From positions 1 to 8,251 of the forward strand of contig CAIUZX010000052.1 in the NCBI GenBank assembly GCA_903903715.1: DNA of 8,251 nucleotides. Reading direction: 5' to 3'. Under the pieces are notes generated by a model. That model did not search any database and was not told the origin of the DNA. It worked only from the letters and a program-made list of their open reading frames with translations. A program made the position numbers and the translations under genes. Below are positions 1 to 6,082 of this stretch, piece after piece; position 1 is the stretch's first letter, and the number at the start of each line of letters is the position of its first letter. The DNA is from an uncultured Caulobacterales bacterium (GTDB taxonomy: Bacteria > Pseudomonadota > Alphaproteobacteria > Caulobacterales > Caulobacteraceae).

Positions 1-586
1 CGTGCGCCAGCGCCGCAGCCGCCTGGGCGCCGCCGACGCGCCAGATCTCCGTCACTCCGGCGACCTTCGCTGCGGCCAGCACCGCGGGCTCAAGCCGCCC
101 CGGTGGCGTGGTCATGGCGATGCGGCCAACACCGGCGACCTTGGCCGGGATCACGTTCATCAGCACGGTCGACGGATAGGCCGCACGACCGCCGGGCACA
201 TAGACGCCGACCGAGTCCAGCGCGCTCCAGCGCCATCCGAGTTCCACGCCCTCCGCGTCGGTGAAGCGCTCGTCCTTCGGCCGCTGACGGGCGTGGTAGT
301 CGGCGATGCGGCGGGCGGCGAAGGCGATGGCGTCGCGCACCTTGGGCTCTGTCGCGGCCCAGCCCGTTTCGATCTCGGCCTCGCTGACGCGTAGGGTCGC
401 TTCCGTCAGCCGGACGCCGTCGAACCGCTCCACATAGTCCAGCAGCGCCGAAATCCCGCCGGTCCGCACGCCCTCGATGATCTTCCCCACCGCGTCGTCC
501 ACGTCCGCAGGCCGACCCCGCGGCTCGCTCAGGAAGGCGGCGAATTGCGTTTCAAATCCAGGATCTTCCAGACGAAATCTACGCAT
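1..586 (-). CDS. hisD: Histidinol dehydrogenase, N-terminal part (3' end outside window)
   Basis: HisD oxidises L-histidinol twice with NAD+ to give L-histidine, the last step of histidine biosynthesis, in the cytoplasm; the family is zinc-dependent. The visible part is 195 codons of a protein that is usually about 430 residues. It begins MRRFRLEDPGFE and contains the segment VGVYVPGGRAAYPSTVLMN (about residues 125-143), followed by an IPAKVAGV stretch and VGGAQAAAALAH at the window edge. These are typical of the N-terminal Rossmann-like half of HisD. The zinc and catalytic residues lie mostly beyond the window, so they cannot be checked. The ATG at 586 was chosen by similarity of the first residues to the family; an in-frame GTG lies one codon upstream. 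The gene follows the DUF2948 stop by 5 nt with only a weak purine-rich ribosome site, so it is probably cotranscribed and translationally coupled with murA and DUF2948. Confidence 0.96.
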   Translation of the reverse strand, partial: MRRFRLEDPGFETQFAAFLSEPRGRPADVDDAVGKIIEGVRTGGISALLDYVERFDGVRLTEATLRVSEAEIETGWAATEPKVRDAIAFAARRIADYHARQRPKDERFTDAEGVELGWRWSALDSVGVYVPGGRAAYPSTVLMNVIPAKVAGVGRIAMTTPPGRLEPAVLAAAKVAGVTEIWRVGGAQAAAALAH

Positions 587-591
587 CACGA

Positions 592-1038
592 TCAAGTCTC
601 GTCATGGCGCGGGGCCCGGCGAGCGGGCCAGGACTCGTCGAGATCCGTCATCGCCGCGTCGATGCACTCCACGCTCAGCTTGAGCTCTCCGCCGCCGGAG
701 AAGACGAAGGTCACCTCTCCGCCCGGCGGCTCGCCCGGCTCAAAGCCGACCGTCAGCACAGAGACGACCGCGTCCGGGGCGTCCTGCCGCAGACGACGGC
801 CACTGACGTTCAGCACGCCGCCGAACTGGACAGCTGACCGCACCCGCATCGCCGCCGCATCGTCCAGTTCCCAGCGGAAGCGGTTCACGGACATGGTGAG
901 ACGGCGAGCGAACGGCTCGTACACGATGTCGCCGATCCGGCCGACCGCATCCTGCAGCGCCGCCGCGATCACTGTCAGATCATCGGCGTCTGTCGCCAAG
1001 AGGCGCAGCGGCGGAGAGTGAGGGAGCGCCTTGGACAT
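592..1038 (-). CDS. DUF2948 family protein, function unknown
   Basis: This is a 148-residue protein that I recognise as the DUF2948 family, found in Alphaproteobacteria; I know of no assigned biochemical function. It has no signal peptide or membrane segment, so it is probably a soluble cytoplasmic protein. Visible blocks are LRLLATDADDLTVIAAALQD (residues 11-30), GDIVYEPFARRLTMSVNRFRWE (36-57), VRSAVQFGGVLNVSGRRL (66-83) and a beta-strand-rich C-terminal half ending ECIDAAMTDLDESWPA (124-139). The alternation of short polar and hydrophobic stretches suggests a compact alpha/beta fold. The start is the ATG at 1038, which overlaps the murA stop by one base (TGATG). It has a strong AGGAGG Shine-Dalgarno at 1049-1054 inside the end of murA. 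A longer reading frame continues upstream in the same frame across murA, but it lacks family similarity. Position between murA and hisD gives no clear functional clue. Confidence 0.93.
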   Translation of the reverse strand: MSKALPHSPPLRLLATDADDLTVIAAALQDAVGRIGDIVYEPFARRLTMSVNRFRWELDDAAAMRVRSAVQFGGVLNVSGRRLRQDAPDAVVSVLTVGFEPGEPPGGEVTFVFSGGGELKLSVECIDAAMTDLDESWPARRAPRHDET

Positions 1039-2324
1039 CAGGCCGCGTCCTCCTCGCCCTTCAGGCGGCGAATGTCTGCGCCGCAGTTGGACAGCTTCTC
1101 TTCCAGCCGCTCGAAGCCGCGGTCGAGGTGGTAGACGCGGTGAACCACCGTCTCGCCCCGGGCGGCGAGCCCGGCGATCACAAGGCCGACGGACGCTCGC
1201 AGATCGGTCGCCATGACCGGCGCGCCGCGAAGGGTCTCGACGCCCTTCACCCGCGCCTCCCCGCCATGGACGGAGATGTCGGCGCCCAGTCTCGCCAGCT
1301 CGGAGACGTGCATGAACCGGTTCTCGAACACGGTCTCGCGGATCACGCTCTCCCCGCTCGCCAAGGTCATCAGGGCCATGAACTGGGCCTGCAGATCCGT
1401 TGCGAAGCCGGGATAGGGGTCGGTGACCAGATCGACGGCCCGCAGTCGCTCGCCCTGTCGCTCGATCTCGACGCTGGCCTCGGCGCGGCGAACGGTGACG
1501 CCCGCCTCCTCCAGCTTGGAGAGCAGCGCGCCCATGTGCTCGGGCCGGCAGCCCGTCAGGGTCACCTTGCCCCCGGTCATCGCCGCCGCCACCGCATAGG
1601 TTCCCGCCTCGATACGGTCCGGCACCACAGGATGGGTCGCGCCATCCAGCCGGTCGACGCCCTGAATGTGCAGCGTCGAGGTCCCCGCGCCCTCGATCTT
1701 GGCGCCCATGCGGATCAGACATTCGATCACATCGACGATTTCGGGCTCCCTCGCCGCATTCAGGATCACGGTCTCGCCCTGGGCCAGCACGGCGGCCAGC
1801 AGGGTGTGCTCGGTCGCGCCGACGCTGACGAAGGGAAACTCGATCTTGGCGCCGGTCAGGCCGCGAGGCGCCTGGGCGTAGACATAGCCCTCGTTCAGAT
1901 CGATGTGCGCGCCCAGCGCTTCGAGCGCTTTCAGGTGAAGATCCACAGGACGTCCGCCGATGGCGCAGCCGCCGGGCAGGCTGACCTTGGCGTGGCCGGA
2001 CCTGGCGATCAGCGGCCCCAGCACATTGAACGACGCCCGCATCTGGCGGACGAGATCATAGCTTGCAAAGGCCGAAACGATCTCCGGCGTATGCAGCAGG
2101 GTTTCAGGACCCTCCGGTCCGTCGATCTCCGTGACTTCTGTTCCCAGACGTCGCAGCAGCCGGGCGAGGAACCGCGTGTCGGCGAGCCTTGGCATATTGG
2201 TCAGCCGCAGGGGCTGGTCCGTCAGCAGGCTGGCGGCCATCAGCTTGATGGCGGAATTCTTGGCGCCGCTGATCGGGATCGATCCGTTGAGCGGTGCGCC
2301 GCCGACAATGGCGATGCGGTCCAT
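1038..2324 (-). CDS. murA: UDP-N-acetylglucosamine 1-carboxyvinyltransferase (MurA)
   Basis: MurA transfers enolpyruvate from phosphoenolpyruvate to UDP-GlcNAc, the first committed cytoplasmic step of peptidoglycan precursor synthesis, and is the target of fosfomycin. The protein is 428 residues, close to the 419 of E. coli. Hallmarks are present: the KN pair at 22-23 (SGAKNSAIKL), Arg96 in MRASFNVLGP, the catalytic loop LPGGCAIGGRPVDLHL with Cys120 (the fosfomycin-reactive cysteine in sensitive enzymes), the general-base Asp310 in YPGFATDLQAQF, FENRFMHV (334-340), and Arg402 in the C-terminal HLDRGFERLEEK segment. Because Cys rather than Asp occupies the loop, the enzyme is of the fosfomycin-sensitive type. 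The ATG at 2324 is chosen over an upstream start at 2435: the protein then begins MDRIAIVGG as in the family, and an AGGAG sits 5 nt upstream. It is the first gene of a murA-DUF2948-hisD unit with its own candidate promoter. Confidence 0.98.
   Translation of the reverse strand: MDRIAIVGGAPLNGSIPISGAKNSAIKLMAASLLTDQPLRLTNMPRLADTRFLARLLRRLGTEVTEIDGPEGPETLLHTPEIVSAFASYDLVRQMRASFNVLGPLIARSGHAKVSLPGGCAIGGRPVDLHLKALEALGAHIDLNEGYVYAQAPRGLTGAKIEFPFVSVGATEHTLLAAVLAQGETVILNAAREPEIVDVIECLIRMGAKIEGAGTSTLHIQGVDRLDGATHPVVPDRIEAGTYAVAAAMTGGKVTLTGCRPEHMGALLSKLEEAGVTVRRAEASVEIERQGERLRAVDLVTDPYPGFATDLQAQFMALMTLASGESVIRETVFENRFMHVSELARLGADISVHGGEARVKGVETLRGAPVMATDLRASVGLVIAGLAARGETVVHRVYHLDRGFERLEEKLSNCGADIRRLKGEEDAA
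1049..1054 (-). promoter_or_regulatory. Strong Shine-Dalgarno (AGGAGG) for the DUF2948 gene, inside murA
   Basis: On the minus strand AGGAGG lies 10 nt upstream of the ATG at 1038, within the last codons of murA (the Gly-Glu-Glu-Asp region). It is the most complete anti-16S match among the starts in this window. It supports the ATG at 1038 as the true start and suggests that DUF2948 is translated by direct initiation as well as by read-over from murA. Confidence 0.75.
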
Positions 2325-2329
2325 CGAGA

Positions 2330-2334
2330 CTCCT
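2330..2334 (-). promoter_or_regulatory. murA ribosome binding site (AGGAG)
   Basis: AGGAG on the minus strand ends 5 nt before the ATG at 2324 and decides the start against the longer frame that opens at 2435. A GANTC site (2328-2332) overlaps it. Confidence 0.7.
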
Positions 2335-2353
2335 GAGGTCGCCTGACCGGACC

Positions 2354-2381
2354 AATGTGGGGTGCATCGGCCAAGCGTCAA
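2354..2381 (-). promoter_or_regulatory. Candidate sigma-70-type promoter for murA
   Basis: Reading the minus strand, TTGACG (2376-2381; TTGACGC matches the Caulobacter housekeeping -35 consensus TTGACGS) is followed after 16 nt by CACATT (2354-2359), a weak -10 keeping only the A at position 2 and the A and T at positions 4 and 6. Transcription would start near 2347, leaving a leader of about 22 nt with the AGGAG site. The -35 is good and the -10 is poor, so this is tentative. The remaining part of the 153-nt gap (2325-2477) shows a short GGTC/GACC stem at 2337-2348 and a CGGCGCCG palindrome at 2458-2465. It has no T-tract terminator for the upstream scp operon. Confidence 0.35.
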
Positions 2382-2477
2382 TTCATGGCGTAAGGTTCGC
2401 CGCCTTCTACAGCAGCCATGGGTCTTCGCAAGCACGCCTGCAATATCGGCCGAAGGGCGGCGCCGACGGGGGTTAGA

Positions 2478-3188
2478 TCACTCCAGGAAATCCTGGTGGA
2501 ATTCGGGGGCGTCGGCGTCGTCTTCCCCCAGCGGATCCTCTTCGCCGACAGCGCGGGCGGGGTCGGGAATGCTGAAGTCCGCCGGAACGTTGATGTCGAG
2601 GAGGCCGGCGGCGCGCATGTCGGACGCCCCCGGCAGATCGGACAGGCCGCCCAGCCCGAAATGGCTGAGGAAGGCTTCCGTCGTGCCGTAGGTCACCGGC
2701 CGTCCGGGGGAGCGCCGCCGCCCCCGCATACGGACCCAGCCGATCTCGAGCAACAGGTCGAGGGTGCCTTTGGACAACCCCACGCCGCGGATCTGCTCAA
2801 TCTCCGCCCGGGTGACAGGCTGGTGGTAGGCGATGATGGCCAACGTCTCCATCGCCGCCTTGGAGAGACGCCGCTGCTCCTCCCGCTCCTCGGTCATGAG
2901 GAAGGCGAGATCGGGCGCCGTGGTGAAGCGCCACTGGTCGGCGACGCAGACGAGCTCGACACCTCGCCCGGCATAGCGCTGACGGAGTTCCGCCAGCGCC
3001 CGACCGACGTCGGAGCCTTCGGGAAGGCGTTTGCGCAGATCCGCCGCGCTCAGGGGACCGGCCGCAGCGAACAGCAGAGCCTCGACCTGACGCTGCGTGT
3101 CTTCAGGGGCGATGCGACGGGGCGCTGGCGCTTCGAACGCCTCGACGTCCAGTTCGTCCTCATCCGGATCGGGGAGCACGTCGCTCAT
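2478..3188 (-). CDS. scpB: Segregation and condensation protein B (ScpB)
   Basis: ScpB dimers bind the ScpA kleisin and, with SMC, form the bacterial condensin that compacts and helps segregate the chromosome. The protein is 236 residues. After an acidic N-terminal tail (about 1-27), a first winged-helix domain covers roughly 28-95 (VEALLFAAAGPLSAADL). A second covers roughly 105-180, with the family signatures LAIIAYHQPVTRAEIEQIRG (116-135) and PGRPVTYGTTEAFLSHFGL (161-179). The C-terminal tail (about 198-236) is acidic and probably disordered, a common extension in alphaproteobacterial ScpB. The ATG at 3188 overlaps the scpA stop by 4 nt (ATGA) and lacks a clear Shine-Dalgarno, so translation probably depends on termination-reinitiation from scpA. 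It is the last gene of its operon; 153 nt follow before murA. Confidence 0.97.
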   Translation of the reverse strand: MSDVLPDPDEDELDVEAFEAPAPRRIAPEDTQRQVEALLFAAAGPLSAADLRKRLPEGSDVGRALAELRQRYAGRGVELVCVADQWRFTTAPDLAFLMTEEREEQRRLSKAAMETLAIIAYHQPVTRAEIEQIRGVGLSKGTLDLLLEIGWVRMRGRRRSPGRPVTYGTTEAFLSHFGLGGLSDLPGASDMRAAGLLDINVPADFSIPDPARAVGEEDPLGEDDADAPEFHQDFLE

Positions 3189-4021
3189 GCGGCGGCGCCC
3201 GACGTGTCGGACACCCGTTCCGCCTGACGGGCGCGGAGATAGAGGTCGGCGAAGGCGTCGAGTTGGCGTAGCTCCATCGCCCCTTCCTTCACCATCTCAA
3301 GGCCCGCGGACAAGGTCGAGGCGACGTAGGAGGCCCGCGACGGCCCCTCTGCGTCCATCGGCGGCATGGGGGCCAGCACATGCAGGGACGACCAGGCGTC
3401 GAGCTCGGGCAGGATCTCCCGCAGGCGTTGACGGGCCGCCTCCAGAGGATAGGCCTCCACCCGGCTGGTGGGGCGATAGCGCCGCGACGCATCCCGCGTC
3501 CGCTGACCCACATAGGCCTTCACGAGACTGTAGAGGTCGTCGTCGTGGCGGGTGGTCGAGACAATCCGAACCGCATCCGGGTCGCCTCGCGGGAACACGT
3601 CCCGTCCGAGCTGCGGCAGGGCCTTCAGCGCTTCGATCGCCTTGCGCATCGCATCGAGCTTGGCGAGCCTGTAAGCCAGTTGGGAAGCCATGAGCTCGGG
3701 ATCGCCCGCCTCGTCCGCCGGGCGCGCCTTTTTCGGAAGCAGCAGGCGGGACTTGAGATAGGTCAGCCAGGCGGCCATGACGAGATAGTCGGCGGCCAGG
3801 GAAAAGCGCTTGCGCCGCGCCGCCTGCACGAAGGCGAGATACTGGTCCGCCAGCTTGGTGATGGAGATCTTCATCAGATCCACCTTCTGGTTCCGCGCCA
3901 GCGCCAAAAGCGCGTGCAGCGGCCCTTCAAAGCCGTCAACGTCGATCACCAGGGCGTCGCCGTCCTCCGCCGCTTCGGCTGCGGCGTCGAAATCCAGAAG
4001 GGGCTGCCAGGTGTCGCTCAC
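3185..4021 (-). CDS. scpA: Segregation and condensation protein A (ScpA, kleisin)
   Basis: ScpA is the kleisin subunit that bridges the SMC ATPase heads and binds a ScpB dimer. The protein is 278 residues if it starts at the GTG at 4021. The N-terminal SMC-neck-binding domain is clear: VDGFEGPLHALLALARNQKV (28-47), then ISITKLADQYLAF (52-64) and AADYLVMAAWLTYLKSRLLL (76-95). The middle is charged and less conserved. The C-terminal winged helix that contacts the SMC head is seen at about 234-263 (STLSAGLEMVKEGAMELRQL onward). The GTG start is preferred because it gives a four-base GTGA overlap with the nagZ stop and the expected N-terminal length. The open frame continues to 4210, but that stretch is arginine-rich antisense-like sequence overlapping nagZ codons. 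Nagz, scpA and scpB are therefore coupled by stop/start overlaps. Confidence 0.96.
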   Translation of the reverse strand: MSDTWQPLLDFDAAAEAAEDGDALVIDVDGFEGPLHALLALARNQKVDLMKISITKLADQYLAFVQAARRKRFSLAADYLVMAAWLTYLKSRLLLPKKARPADEAGDPELMASQLAYRLAKLDAMRKAIEALKALPQLGRDVFPRGDPDAVRIVSTTRHDDDLYSLVKAYVGQRTRDASRRYRPTSRVEAYPLEAARQRLREILPELDAWSSLHVLAPMPPMDAEGPSRASYVASTLSAGLEMVKEGAMELRQLDAFADLYLRARQAERVSDTSGAAA

Positions 4022-5034
4022 GTGGCGCTCTTTACAAGCTCGGCAAAGCGGGCGCGCTCGGCGGTCTCGTCCAGCGGTTCGGGCGATTTCGGGATCCGCG
4101 CCATGGCGGCGGCGGCTCTCACCTTCGCCTTGCCGGAGAGCTTGGGCGTCGCCTTCGCAATCGCCGTCATCTCGGCCATGTCGCCGTTGCAGTGCAGGAC
4201 GATATCGCACCCGGCGTTCAAAGATCGGCGCGTCCGGTCGGCAAAGTCGCCCTGCAGCGCCTTCATGGACAGATCATCGCTCATCAGCAGGCCCGAAAAG
4301 CCGATGTCCTCGCGGATCGTCTGGCGGATCACCTTTCTGGAGGTCGTGGCGGGTCGCTTCGGATCCAGCGCCGTGTAAATGACATGCGCGGTCATCGCCA
4401 TCGGCATGTCCGACAGGTTCCGGAACGGGGCGAAGTCGACGCTGGACAGGGCCTCTGCGTCCGCGGTCACCACCGGCAGATCAAGGTGGCTGTCCGCGGT
4501 CGAGCGGCCGTGTCCTGGGATATGCTTGATGATCGGCAACACGCCGCCCGCCAGCAGCCCCTCCGCCGCTGCGCGCCCCAGCCGCGCCACCTGCTCCGGC
4601 GTCGCCCCATAGGCCCGGTCGCCGATCACGTCGTGGGCCCCGGGCTGCGGCACGTCGAGCACCGGAACCGCGTCGACATTGATCCCCAGGGCGACAAGAT
4701 CGGCGGCCATCAGCCGAGCGCCGAGGCGGGCAAAGGCTTGAGCCAGCAGGGGGTCATCAGACTTGATGGAGCCATAGATCCGCCCCGGAGGATAGACCGG
4801 CCAGTGGGGCGGGCCAAGGCGCTGAACCCGGCCGCCCTCCTGATCGATCATCACGGGCGCTGCGTCATCGTCGATGGTCGCCCGGAGCGTGCTGACGAGG
4901 CGGCGCACCTGGTCAGGCGTCTCCACATTGCGGCGAAACAGGATGAAGCCGAACGGCCGCACCTCGCGGAAAAAGGCCTGCTCCGCATCGGTCAGGACCG
5001 GCCCCGAACAGCCGAAGATGCAGGCTGCGGTCAA
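4018..5034 (-). CDS. nagZ: Beta-N-acetylhexosaminidase (NagZ, GH3), peptidoglycan recycling
   Basis: NagZ removes non-reducing GlcNAc from 1,6-anhydro-MurNAc muropeptides in the cytoplasm during cell-wall recycling. Where an AmpC/AmpR system exists its product is the inducer signal. The protein is 338 residues, matching the usual size of about 340, and has no signal peptide. GH3 signatures are present: ILFRRNVETPDQV (31-43), VMIDQEGGRVQRL (61-73), the KHIPGHGRST block (170-179) with Lys170 and His171 as substrate ligands, the Asp181-Ser-His183 catalytic dyad, and LLMSDDLSMKAL (249-260) with Asp253 as probable nucleophile. The start is TTG at 5034; no ATG or GTG is in frame near the expected N-terminus, and GAGG lies 8 nt upstream. 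It begins 10 nt after the SPOR gene stop and overlaps scpA by 4 nt. The weak TTG start may lower NagZ, and by coupling ScpA, relative to the SPOR protein. Confidence 0.97.
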   Translation of the reverse strand: MTAACIFGCSGPVLTDAEQAFFREVRPFGFILFRRNVETPDQVRRLVSTLRATIDDDAAPVMIDQEGGRVQRLGPPHWPVYPPGRIYGSIKSDDPLLAQAFARLGARLMAADLVALGINVDAVPVLDVPQPGAHDVIGDRAYGATPEQVARLGRAAAEGLLAGGVLPIIKHIPGHGRSTADSHLDLPVVTADAEALSSVDFAPFRNLSDMPMAMTAHVIYTALDPKRPATTSRKVIRQTIREDIGFSGLLMSDDLSMKALQGDFADRTRRSLNAGCDIVLHCNGDMAEMTAIAKATPKLSGKAKVRAAAAMARIPKSPEPLDETAERARFAELVKSAT

Positions 5035-5042
5035 ATCCGTCG

Positions 5043-5046
5043 CCTC
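5043..5046 (-). promoter_or_regulatory. nagZ ribosome binding site (GAGG) before a TTG start
   Basis: GAGG on the minus strand, overlapping the SPOR gene stop codon, lies 8 nt before the TTG at 5032-5034. It is the main support for a TTG start: in-frame codons upstream (GAT, ACG, GCG, GAG, ACT) are not standard starts. Confidence 0.55.
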
Positions 5047-5965
5047 AGTTCGCCGACTTGACGATGCAGTCCTGGCTCTTGGCCTTCAGGGTCGTGCAGA
5101 ACTTCACAGCGTCCGCGCGGCTGGCGAACCCGGTGAACTGGCTGCGGTAACGGGTCGAGCCGTTCGCGTCGACCGGCTCGATGTGGCGGCCGCGGCCGGT
5201 GCTCTCGCCGCCCATCAGGCCGGAGACCCGGCGCCAGGCGTCCGTCGCCTGCGCTTCTGAGAGATAGGCGCCGATTTGGACCACGGCGGCGCCCTTGGCG
5301 ACGGCGGGTGCAGGTTCAGCAACAGGCTTTGCAGGTTTCGCCGCGGCGACCTTGACCGGCTTCGCGGCCTTGGGGGTTTCGAGCAAGGCGCCGACCGGAT
5401 CCGCATGCGACGCAGCTGCGGCCTTGACCGGAGCGGGCTTCGCCGGCGCGGGATGAACCACGGCTTCAGGCTTAGGAGTCATCGCCTTGGCCACGACCAC
5501 AGGCTTTGCCACTGGCGGCGGCGGAGGCGTCTCAACGGCGGCGCGTGGCGCGGAGGCGGGCGGAGGCGGCGGCGCGGCGGAGGCGGGAACCGGGGTCGGC
5601 GCAGGCGAAACGGGCGCGGTCGCCCCGCGCTCAACCGGCTTCTCGGTCACGCCCGGCGCAGGCGCTGGCGGCGTTTCCGCTGGCGGCGCAGCGGCCACGA
5701 CGGTCAGGCCTTCCGGCGCCTGGCCATTGGCGGGCGGAGGCGCACGGAACTGATCAACCGGCGTACCCACGGGAGTCGGCGTTTCCGAGCCATGGCGCAT
5801 GCCGCTCTGATAGAACATGAACAGGGCGACGACCAAAGTCGCGAGCACGATACAGGACGCGATCAGGGCGAGCGGCAAGGGCCTGCCCTCGCGGCTCGTG
5901 CGCGGATCGAACGACAATGGGGCGTCAGGCTGCGGCGTGTAGGCCCCGCGTTCGTGGTCGCTCAT
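5045..5965 (-). CDS. SPOR-domain bitopic membrane protein, FtsN-like
   Basis: This 306-residue protein has three parts: a short cytoplasmic tail (1-30), one transmembrane helix (about 31-53, PLALIASCIVLATLVVALFM), and a periplasmic portion. The periplasmic portion is a long Pro/Ala/Lys-rich linker (about 60-225, with repeated AKP and PAP motifs) followed by a C-terminal SPOR domain (about 226-304, from VVQIGAYLSEAQATDAW to SQDCIVKSAN). SPOR domains bind denuded glycan strands at the division septum. The architecture is that of FtsN-like divisome proteins. From memory, the Caulobacter FtsN gene lies next to nagZ, which would make this its orthologue, but I cannot confirm that here. Two cysteines (290, 300) in the SPOR domain are spaced as in many alphaproteobacterial relatives. 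The ATG at 5965 is preceded by GGAG 11 nt upstream. It appears to be first in an operon with nagZ, scpA and scpB. The linker composition makes opposite-strand frames look open. Confidence 0.9.
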   Translation of the reverse strand: MSDHERGAYTPQPDAPLSFDPRTSREGRPLPLALIASCIVLATLVVALFMFYQSGMRHGSETPTPVGTPVDQFRAPPPANGQAPEGLTVVAAAPPAETPPAPAPGVTEKPVERGATAPVSPAPTPVPASAAPPPPPASAPRAAVETPPPPPVAKPVVVAKAMTPKPEAVVHPAPAKPAPVKAAAASHADPVGALLETPKAAKPVKVAAAKPAKPVAEPAPAVAKGAAVVQIGAYLSEAQATDAWRRVSGLMGGESTGRGRHIEPVDANGSTRYRSQFTGFASRADAVKFCTTLKAKSQDCIVKSAN

Positions 5966-6004
5966 GGTCCGCCGTGCTCCAGTCGCCTTCGTCGCCCGTG
6001 ACGC

Positions 6005-6033
6005 GCTAAGGCGTCGAATCGGCTGATCTTAGC
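6005..6033. repeat. 6-bp inverted repeat flanking a GANTC site in the SPOR gene leader
   Basis: GCTAAG (6005-6010) and CTTAGC (6028-6033) form a perfect dyad separated by 17 nt, centred at 6019. The loop contains GAATC (6016-6020), a GANTC methylation site of the CcrM type. The right arm overlaps the candidate -10. It could be an operator or an mRNA hairpin, or chance; no T-tract follows, so it is not a typical intrinsic terminator. Confidence 0.4.
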
Positions 6034-6054
6034 AAACCGAAGGGCTGCTGCGAA
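6026..6054 (-). promoter_or_regulatory. Candidate promoter for the SPOR-nagZ-scpA-scpB operon
   Basis: On the minus strand TTCGCA (6049-6054, 4 of 6 to TTGACA) is followed by 17 nt and TAAGAT (6026-6031, 4 of 6 to TATAAT, within GCTAAGATC, which resembles the Caulobacter -10 GCTANAWC). Transcription would start near 6019, giving a leader of about 53 nt. An alternative pair is TTGCTA (6030-6035), 17 nt, GCCTTA (6007-6012), whose spacer would contain a GANTC site. Either is weak by itself. The case rests on the gap of 117 nt being the only untranslated interval before a closely packed operon. Confidence 0.4.
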
Positions 6055-6082
6055 ACAATCCGCAGATCAAGATTTGGTTAGA

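Noticed and set aside
1038..1722. N-terminal extension of the DUF2948 frame to 1722
   Set aside because: The extension lies entirely within murA codons in another frame, is Arg/Gly-rich, and the ATG at 1038 has a strong ribosome site and family-like start.
1128..2336. 402-codon open frame on the plus strand opposite murA
   Set aside because: It mirrors murA codons and is rich in His, Arg and Asp; no motif, no ribosome site, and murA is certain.
2453..2477. Possible terminator after scpB (TCGGC/GCCGA stem)
   Set aside because: A short stem with an 11-nt loop and no following T-run; GC-rich sequence yields such stems readily. Rho-dependent ending is as likely.
3380..5061. Long plus-strand frames opposite scpA and nagZ (3380-4378 and 4192-5061)
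   Set aside because: Both are antisense shadows of well-supported genes, with biased Arg/His/Gly composition and no domain.
5276..6001. Gly/Arg-rich plus-strand frames opposite the SPOR gene linker
   Set aside because: The repetitive Gly/Arg composition is the complement of the Pro/Ala/Lys-rich linker codons, not a separate low-complexity protein.
6048..6065. CTGCG/CGCAG stem with an 8-nt loop after dgt, as a possible terminator
   Set aside because: Only 5 bp, no T-tract in either direction, and it overlaps the candidate -35 of the SPOR gene.
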